Origin: Candidatus Eiseniibacteriota bacterium
Lineage (GTDB): Bacteria; Eisenbacteria; RBG-16-71-46; JABDJR01
Assembly (NCBI GenBank): GCA_013003415.1
Contig: JABDJR010000051.1
Span: forward strand, 1-5,237
DNA: 5,237 nucleotides
Direction: 5' to 3'
A program made the translations under genes and the position numbers. A model generated the notes under the pieces. The model was given only the letters and a program-made list of their open reading frames with translations, was not told the DNA's origin and made no database searches. Positions 1-5,237 of this stretch are shown here, piece by piece; within the stretch, counting starts at the first letter, position 1; every line of letters starts with the position of its first letter.

Positions 1-65
1 ACCATACCCATGCCGTCCTTGGTGACCACGACCACAGCCACGACCACGATCACGGGGGACACTAG
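1..65 (+). CDS. C-terminal end of a gene with a His/Asp-rich tail, probably metal ABC transporter ATPase (partial)
   Basis: Only the 3' end is present: in the frame starting at base 3, twenty codons run to a TAG at 63-65. The visible tail reads HTHAVLGD followed by alternating Asp/His (DHDHSHDHDH) and GGH, giving eight His in 20 residues. On the DNA this is an imperfect 6-bp repeat (GACCAC-like units, 24-53). Such tails bind Zn, Ni, Co or Mn and occur at the C-terminus of ATP-binding subunits of ZnuC/MntB-type importers. The permease starts 5 bases after this stop, so the usual ATPase-permease order makes an ABC ATPase the best guess. No Walker or signature motif lies inside the window, so the identity is inferred from the tail and the neighbour. 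Another metal-handling protein, such as a chaperone or a Fur-family regulator, is possible. Confidence 0.6.
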   Translation, partial: HTHAVLGDHDHSHDHDHGGH

Positions 66-70
66 GACTC

Positions 71-919
71 ATGCTCGAGGCATTGGAGTATCCCTTTTTT
101 CAGCGGGCTCTCATGGCTGGAGTTTTGGCAAGCCTTGCCTGCGGTGTGGTGGGGACCTTTGTCGTTGTGAAGCGCATTGCCTCTATTTCCGGAGGTTTGT
201 CTCACGCGGCCTTTGGGGGTGTGGGGCTGGGCTATTGGCTTGGCTTTGAACCTACCTTGGGAGCGGTCATTTTCGCGCTTTTGGGGGGTATCGGTATTGG
301 AGCGGGTCGAAAGCGTTTAGGCAACGCCACGGAAACTGCGATCTCCATCATGTGGGCGGCGGGCATGGCCCTTGGCATTCTCTTTATTTCTTTCACACCG
401 GGCTACGCCCCCGATCTCATGAGCTATCTTTTCGGCGGCATTTTGTTTGTTCCCATGAGCTACGTGTATTACGTGGCGGCTCTCAATGGTCTCATCTTGC
501 TCGTGGTCTTGCTTTTCTTCAAAGAACTTCAAGCCGTTGCCTTTGACGAAGAATTTGCCCAGATCATGGGAGTGCCCGCCCAATTCTTTTATGTTTTGTT
601 GCTGGCGCTTGTGGCTCTGGCCATTGTGATTCTGATCAAGATCGTGGGTATCATTCTCGTGATTGCGCTTCTAACCGTGCCTGCCGCAACCGCTCGCCAG
701 TGGGCCCAAAGTCTGGGACAGATGATGCTGGGAGCTTCACTGTTCGGATCCCTGAGCGTGATCACGGGGCTGTTTCTTGCCTATTGGTTGTCCGATGTTC
801 ACCAGCTTGAGGCCCCGGCCGGTCCTCTCATTATTTTGCTCGCCTTGGTTGTGTATGGGGTTAGCAGTATTCTTAAAGCCATTCGCACCACCTCAAGGCG
901 GCGGCAAGCCGGCGCTTAG
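71..919 (+). CDS. Metal (Zn/Mn-type) ABC transporter permease, ABC-3 family
   Basis: This 282-residue inner-membrane protein would form the translocation channel of a ZnuB/MntB-like divalent-metal importer, working as a dimer with an ATPase and a binding protein. It has about eight hydrophobic segments (roughly residues 12-33, 46-58, 62-78, 90-108, 131-150, 172-201, 218-240 and 251-268). Family motifs are visible: the SGGLSHAAFGGVGLG block at 40-54, DLMSYLFGGIL at 115-125, the EAA-like coupling segment FDEEFAQIMGV at 158-168, and VGIILVIALLTVPAATA at 192-208. Length is normal for the family and the gene looks intact. The ATG at 71 is preceded by AGGA (64-67, spacing only 3) and GGGGGA (54-59, spacing 11), so a Shine-Dalgarno is possible here, unlike the promoter-proximal genes of this window. 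It follows the upstream stop by 5 bases, suggesting translational coupling. Metal specificity cannot be told from sequence; zinc is slightly favoured by the His-rich neighbour. Confidence 0.93.
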   Translation: MLEALEYPFFQRALMAGVLASLACGVVGTFVVVKRIASISGGLSHAAFGGVGLGYWLGFEPTLGAVIFALLGGIGIGAGRKRLGNATETAISIMWAAGMALGILFISFTPGYAPDLMSYLFGGILFVPMSYVYYVAALNGLILLVVLLFFKELQAVAFDEEFAQIMGVPAQFFYVLLLALVALAIVILIKIVGIILVIALLTVPAATARQWAQSLGQMMLGASLFGSLSVITGLFLAYWLSDVHQLEAPAGPLIILLALVVYGVSSILKAIRTTSRRRQAGA

Positions 920-935
920 AGCCCGGTCATTTTTT
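908..935 (+). terminator. Intrinsic terminator of the metal permease operon
   Basis: GCCGG (908-912) pairs with CCGGT (923-927), with one G-T pair. After a bulged C (913), GCT (914-916) pairs with AGC (920-922) around a three-base loop. Six T follow at 930-935. The loop is the permease stop codon, and the T-run lies inside the 3' end of the opposite gene, where it encodes its final Lys-Lys. On the minus strand the hairpin is not followed by a T-run, so it should act for + transcripts only. The stem is short (8 bp with a bulge), so the call is moderate. Confidence 0.5.
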
Positions 936-1829
936 CAAGACGCGCTCAAAGGTCTTCGCCACGTTTCTCATGTTCGTTCCCCAATCCAGAGCCAAGGGGT
1001 CGATGAGAACGACCTCTCCAGAAATCTGCTCCGCAATGGTTTCCGCGGCCTGGGAAGGAAACTGGGGCTGCACCAACACAATGCGAATGCCCTTCTCCTT
1101 TGCCGTGTCAATAACCGAAGCCAGTCCTGCCGGGCCGGGCTGTTTGGCACCGCGTTCCACAGGGATTTGAGTCAGACCGTAGTCCGAGGCAAAGTAGCCC
1201 CACGCGGCGTGGTAAACAAGAAAGCTCGCACCCTTGTGTTTCGCTAGGGCGGTTCGAATGATCTGATCCGTCGTCTCAATCTCTTCGGTTAAAGCCTTCA
1301 GATTTTCATCGATCTCGGACTCGCGCTCGGGAGCCAGTTTCTTCAGCTCAAAGGCAACCCGGTTAGCCAAGGCCAACATATAGGTTGGGGAAACCCATAG
1401 GTGAGGGTCGCTGTCGAGCATGGGGACGTCGCCCGAACCATCGACCAACTTCAGATTCGGAGCTTCTTCCTGTAACCCGCTCAGCCAAGAGCGCTCAAAG
1501 GGGAAACGCGGGTGCCCCACAATCACGTAAAAGGCAGCGTCGGCCAGGGCTTTGCGTTGCGCAATGGTCGGCTCGTGGGAGGCAGGGCTCGCCCCGGGTG
1601 GAATCATGACGTGGGTCTGCACAAAGTCTTCGGCAAGCTTGTCGACGATCCATTTTTGGGGGAGGACGGACACCATCACCACCGGTCGAGGATCGTCGCT
1701 GTTTTCCGAGGCACATCCCATACCCAGACTCGAGAGTATAAGGAGAAAAGCCACCAGCACCCGCGGGCGGTTGAGCTTGGAGTACTCTGCCAAGTAGCGT
1801 TGTGATTCATTGCGTAAAGGTTGAAACAT
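927..1829 (-). CDS. Metal ABC transporter substrate-binding lipoprotein, ZnuA/TroA-like (cluster A-I)
   Basis: This 300-residue exported protein would capture a divalent metal and hand it to the convergent permease. A hydrophobic signal segment at 24-36 ends in LGMGC with Cys39. This is a degenerate lipobox (Gly at -1 but Gly and Met at -3/-2), so lipoprotein anchoring is likely but not certain. Family blocks are clear: PPGASPASHEPT (77-88), VGHPRFPFERSWL (104-116), DPHLWVSP (141-148), VYHAAWGYFASDYGL (205-219), a long helix with coiled-coil character around 160-198, and LIDPLA (275-280). Probable metal ligands are His143, His207 and Asp277. The usual first His of the PGxxPHxYEP motif is Ala83, with His85 two residues on and His106 as another candidate. 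No His-rich loop lies between 115 and 140, where ZnuA proteins often have one. ATG at 1829 is preferred because a promoter sits just upstream and later starts would lose the positive signal n-region. It is transcribed towards the permease. Confidence 0.9.
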   Translation of the reverse strand: MFQPLRNESQRYLAEYSKLNRPRVLVAFLLILSSLGMGCASENSDDPRPVVMVSVLPQKWIVDKLAEDFVQTHVMIPPGASPASHEPTIAQRKALADAAFYVIVGHPRFPFERSWLSGLQEEAPNLKLVDGSGDVPMLDSDPHLWVSPTYMLALANRVAFELKKLAPERESEIDENLKALTEEIETTDQIIRTALAKHKGASFLVYHAAWGYFASDYGLTQIPVERGAKQPGPAGLASVIDTAKEKGIRIVLVQPQFPSQAAETIAEQISGEVVLIDPLALDWGTNMRNVAKTFERVLKK

Positions 1830-1837
1830 GGTCAGGA

Positions 1838-1866
1838 ATTCTAGCCCACGGTCTGGAAACCAACAA
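1838..1866 (-). promoter_or_regulatory. Promoter of the metal-binding lipoprotein gene (leaderless type)
   Basis: On the minus strand, TTGTTG (1866-1861) and TAGAAT (1843-1838) are separated by exactly 17 bp, a good sigma-70-like layout. The -10 matches five of six consensus bases. It ends 8 bp before the ATG at 1829, so transcription should begin within about two bases of the start codon. There is no purine-rich ribosome binding site in that gap (5' TCCTGACC). I saw no convincing full Zur, MntR or Fur palindrome. Inferred from sequence only. Confidence 0.55.
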
Positions 1867-1870
1867 ACAG

Positions 1871-1879
1871 TGTTATTCT
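1871..1879 (+). promoter_or_regulatory. Extended -10 promoter of the GH13 gene (leaderless type)
   Basis: TGTTATTCT is an extended -10 (TG-N-TATTCT). The hexamer (1874-1879) ends 6 bp before the ATG at 1886, placing the expected transcription start at or next to the A of the start codon. The intervening bases (TCCCCT) contain no Shine-Dalgarno. No good -35 is seen at 16-18 bp spacing, which fits an extended -10 promoter. It overlaps the divergent promoter region of the lipoprotein gene. The same element at the same spacing precedes the gene at 4632. Confidence 0.55.
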
Positions 1880-1885
1880 TCCCCT

Positions 1886-4558
1886 ATGAAAAACACCCTG
1901 GGTTGGCTTGTATCCGGTCTCTTGATCGTCGCTTTATCGATTCCCGTCTCCGTCGAGGCGGCCGGTCAGGATATCTCCGATGAGGTTTTCTACCATTTTA
2001 TGCCTATCGCTTGGCGCGATTCTGACGCCGATCCAAGCCGATTTGGCGACTTTGTCGGAATGAAGAACTCCCTGGACTATTTGGCCGACTCGCTTGGGGT
2101 CACTGCCATTTGGATGAATCCCATTCATCCTTCTCCCGCCTATCACGGCTATTTTCATGGGGCCGGGGATCAAGTGAACCCCTGGTTTGGAACCGAAGCT
2201 CAGTTTATCGACTTTGTCACCACCGCCAATAGCCGCGGCATCAAGGTATTTCTAGATTTCGTGGCCTACACGGTCAGCCAGAACACGGTGTGGTTCACCG
2301 ATGCCTTCAACAACCCCTCGAGTATTTACGACTCCTGGCTCGCCTTCGAGAATACGGCCAACACCACTTTCTTCGGCAGCAACTTCACCACCTGGGACGG
2401 GAACAACGTTCCGTCGATCTTTTGGGATCATCGCGACCCCAACCCGACGGCTCTTGTCACTCAGTGGGCTCAAAAGTGGTTAGATCCGAACACCGATGGA
2501 AACTTCAGTGACGGGGTGGCCGGATATCGACTCGATCATGTTTGGCAGACCTATCCAAACGGCCCTGACGGCTGGGGGTACCACATCGACAGCTTTTGGG
2601 CACCCTGGAGAGACTCGCTTCGTGCGGTGAATCCGGATGTCTTTGTTTTCGCCGAACAAGCCAACTGGGGCATTCACGGAGAGGTTTTGTTCGAAGGTAT
2701 GGACGCGACCTTTACCAAGCCCTTTGAGTCTTCGGCGCGAACCGCCCTAGCCATCGAAGATGCCGGTCCGGTGATTGCAGAAATGCAAAACACCTTGTCC
2801 GCCCTGAACACAGCCACTTTCTGTGGAACTTACCTATGCACGATCTCCAACCACGATGTGGACCGACTTGCTTCGGCTATTGGATCGAGCTTTGCAAAGG
2901 GCAAGGTAGCAGCTGCACTGCTTATGACTCAGCCATTCCCGCCGGTGATTTACTACGGTGACGAGATCGGAATGCGCGGCACAAAAGACTTCGCCTACGT
3001 TGGCGATGCGGTCGACATTCCATTTCGAGAGCCCTTTAAGTGGAACGCGGTGGCGGGATCGCCTATGTCTAACTACTACGTGCTTAACGGGCCCGCCCAT
3101 GCCGGAAGTGTTTCGCAAAACAACGATGGGCGAAGTGTTGAGGAGCAACTGGGTGTTTCTGGGTCATTGCTTGAGAGCTACCGTGAATTGATTGCCGTGC
3201 GAAAAGCGAGTGAGGCCCTCAAGCGCGGTGGGTATACCCATGTCCCCAGCTCCGATCCGGAAGTGTGGTCTTTTGTGCGTCATGAGGCGACCCAAGATGT
3301 CCTGGTCGCTCTCAACTTAAGCGGGAGTTCGGTCGGGAATACGCTCGATCTGAGCGGATTCACCATTGGTGGTGGTTCAACCACTCCTACCAATCTGATC
3401 AACGGGACAACCGAAGCCGCCATCACGACTGGGAACCAAAGTGCCTACGGCTTGCCCCTAGGAGCCTACGAATTCAAAATTTTGGAAGTCGATGTCGAGC
3501 CGATCGTGCTTGTCAGCAAAGTTGATGGCTTAAACATACCTTCCGATTTCGCGAGCGCGGCCTTGACCACCCAAAACAACGTTACGGATCTTGGAGACAA
3601 TCTTGGGGAGTTGAATCAGCTCTTCGCCTACACCACTCCGGATGATTTCTTGTTCCTGGGGCTTACCGGGAACATCGTTCCCAACGGTCTTGGGCTTTGT
3701 GTGCTCTTGGATACTCAGTCCGGGGGTCAAAATCCACTCGACCTTTCCGGCTTTTTCCCACCCCCCTACGGGCCGGAATGGCTGACCGGCCTTGAGCTCG
3801 ATAGCGGCTTCACTCCAGACTACGCTCTATACATCAATACGTTCAACGGCTCTGTGTATGTGGATCAATGGACTTTGTCTCCGGGAGGGATCACGTCCAC
3901 CTACCGTGGCCAGGGAACCGAGAATGATGGGGATGGTTTCCTCACCGGGGGAACGAACCCCAACAGTCTTGAAGTCGCAGTCGACAACACCAATACGGCG
4001 GGAGTAACCGGGAGCACCACATCGGGGGCCGCGACCGCCACCACGGGCATCGAGTTCGCGTTGCCCTTCGCCGATGTCAACATCAACGGCACCACGGGTT
4101 CGGTGAAGATCGCCGCGTTTCTTTTGGAAACAAATGGAAGTGTTAGCAATCAGTGGCTTCCCGGAGTTGGTGGGGGACAGCCAAACCTAGGCATAGCCCC
4201 TGACATGACAACGATTCCGGGCGATCAATGCATCAGTTTCACGGTACCGCGGGAACTGATCGACGTCGATCCCACCCCAACGCCAACGGCTTTGCAGCTT
4301 TCCGTGACCAACCCGGTTCGAACGCGAGCCTCAGTGCGGATGGAATTGCCCCAGGCGGGGAGAGTGCAAGTTTCCGTACTCGACGTCCAGGGCCGTCTGG
4401 TACGAGAGCTTACGAACCAGGTGTTCCCCGCCGGCCGATTCCAACTCGCTTGGGACGGCAAGTCAGCCCGTGGTGTTCGGGCGGCTTCGGGGATGTACTT
4501 CGTGAGACTTACCACCCAAACCGCAACCGCAACCAAGCGGGTTGTTCTTCTTCCTTAG
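1886..4558 (+). CDS. Secreted GH13 alpha-amylase-family protein with accessory domain and FlgD-like C-terminal tail
   Basis: This 890-residue exported enzyme probably acts on alpha-glucans. It has a signal peptide (1-25, VEA then A26) and a GH13 barrel with C-terminal beta domain (about 30-535). Catalytic residues are visible: nucleophile Asp217 in GYRLDHV, acid/base Glu257 in VFAEQANW and stabiliser Asp324 in SNHD, with Arg215 and His323 retained. Also typical are GVTAIWMNPI (71-80), YYGDEIGM (356-363) and a Q-x-S-LL-YR-LI-RK helix (421-440). Unusual: region I reads FLDFVAYT, lacking the Asn-His of DxVxNH, and the usual DY after YHGY is Ala-Gly (93-94). Residues 536-790 form an unassigned beta-rich domain containing GLTGN, LLDTQSGGQN and Cys605/Cys782. 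A Pro-Thr linker (796-801) leads to a FlgD-like/T9SS-type tail (802-890; VLDVQGRLVREL, AWDGK, GMYFVRL, TKRVVLLP). ATG 1886 is chosen over ATG 1802, which adds 28 non-signal residues overlapping the divergent gene. Exact substrate is unknown. Confidence 0.9.
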   Translation: MKNTLGWLVSGLLIVALSIPVSVEAAGQDISDEVFYHFMPIAWRDSDADPSRFGDFVGMKNSLDYLADSLGVTAIWMNPIHPSPAYHGYFHGAGDQVNPWFGTEAQFIDFVTTANSRGIKVFLDFVAYTVSQNTVWFTDAFNNPSSIYDSWLAFENTANTTFFGSNFTTWDGNNVPSIFWDHRDPNPTALVTQWAQKWLDPNTDGNFSDGVAGYRLDHVWQTYPNGPDGWGYHIDSFWAPWRDSLRAVNPDVFVFAEQANWGIHGEVLFEGMDATFTKPFESSARTALAIEDAGPVIAEMQNTLSALNTATFCGTYLCTISNHDVDRLASAIGSSFAKGKVAAALLMTQPFPPVIYYGDEIGMRGTKDFAYVGDAVDIPFREPFKWNAVAGSPMSNYYVLNGPAHAGSVSQNNDGRSVEEQLGVSGSLLESYRELIAVRKASEALKRGGYTHVPSSDPEVWSFVRHEATQDVLVALNLSGSSVGNTLDLSGFTIGGGSTTPTNLINGTTEAAITTGNQSAYGLPLGAYEFKILEVDVEPIVLVSKVDGLNIPSDFASAALTTQNNVTDLGDNLGELNQLFAYTTPDDFLFLGLTGNIVPNGLGLCVLLDTQSGGQNPLDLSGFFPPPYGPEWLTGLELDSGFTPDYALYINTFNGSVYVDQWTLSPGGITSTYRGQGTENDGDGFLTGGTNPNSLEVAVDNTNTAGVTGSTTSGAATATTGIEFALPFADVNINGTTGSVKIAAFLLETNGSVSNQWLPGVGGGQPNLGIAPDMTTIPGDQCISFTVPRELIDVDPTPTPTALQLSVTNPVRTRASVRMELPQAGRVQVSVLDVQGRLVRELTNQVFPAGRFQLAWDGKSARGVRAASGMYFVRLTTQTATATKRVVLLP

Positions 4559-4631
4559 TCTCTCTTCTGTCACCAGAGCTAAGGGCTTGTAAGTCATCAA
4601 ACCTCGAGCGGCCTAATGCTATACTTTCTAA
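4559..4631. other. Intergenic gap between the two secreted-protein genes
   Basis: These 73 bp hold the promoter-like element of the downstream gene at the right end. The only fold seen is a weak AGC/GCT hairpin near 4578-4587 without a T-run, so no convincing terminator for the GH13 gene was found. Read-through into the downstream gene is therefore possible in addition to its own promoter. Confidence 0.5.
4617..4625 (+). promoter_or_regulatory. Extended -10 promoter of the phytase-like gene (leaderless type)
   Basis: TGCTATACT is a near-ideal extended -10 (TG-N-TATACT, five of six hexamer matches). The hexamer (4620-4625) ends 6 bp before the ATG at 4632, with TTCTAA between and no Shine-Dalgarno. 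The predicted transcript would begin at the start codon. No good -35 is seen at 16-18 bp. It supports ATG 4632 as the true start. Confidence 0.6.
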
Positions 4632-5237
4632 ATGCTTAGACACCTGATTCTTGTTGCCGCACTCTCTGTCGGTCCGCTCTTGCCGCTTTCAGCGGTGGCT
4701 CAGCCTCTTGTTCAGGATGTTCCTCAGTCGGCACAAAATGTTTCCAGCCCCACGCTTCGGGGGATCAGTGGGATTACGCCGCTGGGTGGAAACCTGTATA
4801 TGGTCGTGGATGATATTGACGGTGGGGTCGGCACTCCTCAGTTTCATGTCATGACCTTGAACGTCAATCTAACTTCGGGCTTCCTCGTCAGCTCGCTGCT
4901 CACTTCAAGCACAGGGTTCGCTTCCGGGAGCCAGTACGAAAGCATCGAGTTCAATAGCAACACGGGGTACCTCTATGTTTGCTCTGAGTTCGATCACACC
5001 ATTCGGAAAGTCGATGGTGACGGGCTTCAGCTGGGATTTGTTCCCACTCCGAGTATCTATGGCTCGGCGCAAGGGAATCGAAGCTTGGAGTCTTTGGCCT
5101 ATCAAGATGAAATCGATGTTTTGTGGACTGCGAACGAGGAGGAGCTTACGGTTGATTCCGGAACCAACCATGTCCGCCTCCAACGCTTTGTGGGTGAGGT
5201 CGCAACCGAACAGTATGCCTACCCGGTAGAGTTGCCC
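4632..5237 (+). CDS. Secreted esterase-like/phytase-like domain protein (partial, runs off the window)
   Basis: The reading frame is open from ATG 4632 to the last base, giving 202 residues with no stop, so the C-terminus is missing. Residues 1-23 are a classic Sec signal peptide (MLRHLILVAAL start, cleavage after AVA at 21-23), so the protein is exported. The rest resembles the N-terminal half of the 'esterase-like activity of phytase' beta-propeller family (Pfam Phytase-like). Supporting blocks are GISGITPLGGNLYMVVDD (44-61), QYESIEF (101-107), CSEFDHTIRKVDGDG (117-131), NRSLESLAY (149-157) and LWTANEEEL (164-172). These match the family rhythm of 'is it a display, evaluate, then NxGLExLA' acidic loops that may bind metal. 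Actual phytase activity is rarely shown for this family; phosphoesterase or a structural propeller are alternatives. It lies 73 bp after the GH13 gene in the same direction. A C-terminal sorting tail like that of its neighbour may lie beyond the edge. Confidence 0.75.
   Translation, partial: MLRHLILVAALSVGPLLPLSAVAQPLVQDVPQSAQNVSSPTLRGISGITPLGGNLYMVVDDIDGGVGTPQFHVMTLNVNLTSGFLVSSLLTSSTGFASGSQYESIEFNSNTGYLYVCSEFDHTIRKVDGDGLQLGFVPTPSIYGSAQGNRSLESLAYQDEIDVLWTANEEELTVDSGTNHVRLQRFVGEVATEQYAYPVELP

Noticed and set aside
24..53. GACCAC-type short tandem repeat as an independent repeat element
   Set aside because: It is fully explained as codons of the Asp-His tail, with synonymous variation (GAC/GAT) and an AGC interruption.
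777..1247. 156-residue + strand reading frame running from the permease end across the binding-protein gene
   Set aside because: It overlaps two strongly supported genes in other frames and has no recognisable domain or ribosome binding site.
1802..1885. Upstream in-frame ATG at 1802 that would lengthen the GH13 protein by 28 residues
   Set aside because: The added residues overlap the divergent gene, contain no signal sequence and would bury the clear signal peptide starting at 1886; the -10-like element also lies inside this stretch.
1865..1885. Possible Zur/Fur half-site (GTGTTATT) between the divergent genes
   Set aside because: There is no matching inverted half; the bases are better explained as the extended -10 of the GH13 gene.
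4587..4625. TTGTAA at 4587-4592 as -35 for the phytase-like gene
   Set aside because: The spacing to TATACT is 27 bp, far outside 16-19 bp; the extended -10 does not require it.
4225..4647. Reading frames on both strands over the 3' end of the GH13 gene
   Set aside because: Their sequences are low-complexity, rich in Arg/Ser/Pro as expected for shadows of the FlgD-like tail coding sequence, and show no family motifs.
4905..5183. 92-residue minus-strand reading frame opposite the phytase-like gene
   Set aside because: The + strand frame has a signal peptide, a promoter-like element and family motifs; the minus frame has none.

Overview
The window reads as ordinary bacterial chromosome: dense, moderately GC-rich, and mostly intact genes. 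The best taxonomic hint is the exported enzyme at 1886-4558. It ends in a FlgD-like / Por-secretion-type tail, which is typical of the FCB superphylum and related candidate phyla (for example Eisenbacteria-like or Latescibacteria-like lineages). This is inference; there is no rRNA or marker gene in the window to place the organism.

Layout. Bases 1-65 hold the last 20 codons of an upstream gene ending in a His/Asp-rich tail, probably the ATPase of a metal ABC importer. Bases 71-919 (+) encode the ABC-3 family metal permease, five bases downstream and presumably in the same operon. A compact intrinsic terminator (908-935) closes that operon. Facing it, with only 7 bp between stop codons, is a ZnuA/TroA-like metal-binding lipoprotein (1829 down to 927, minus). 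The three parts of one importer thus appear to be split over two convergent transcription units.

A 56-bp divergent promoter region (1830-1885) separates the binding protein from a secreted 890-residue GH13 alpha-amylase-family protein (1886-4558, +). Its parts are a signal peptide, a GH13 catalytic domain with C-terminal beta domain, an unassigned accessory beta domain, a Pro-Thr linker and a FlgD-like C-terminal tail. After a 73-bp gap comes a second secreted protein, with an esterase-like/phytase-like domain (4632 to the window end, +), cut off by the window edge.

The most interesting pattern is regulatory. All three genes that seem to have their own promoter carry a -10-like hexamer only 6-8 bp before the ATG and lack a Shine-Dalgarno sequence, as expected for leaderless mRNAs. 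In the two secreted-protein genes the element is an extended -10 (TGYTATNCT) at exactly the same distance from the start codon. A second notable point is that the GH13 enzyme keeps its catalytic triad but lacks several usual subsite -1 residues. I see no RNA gene, mobile element, CRISPR array or evidence of a wholly new multi-gene system.
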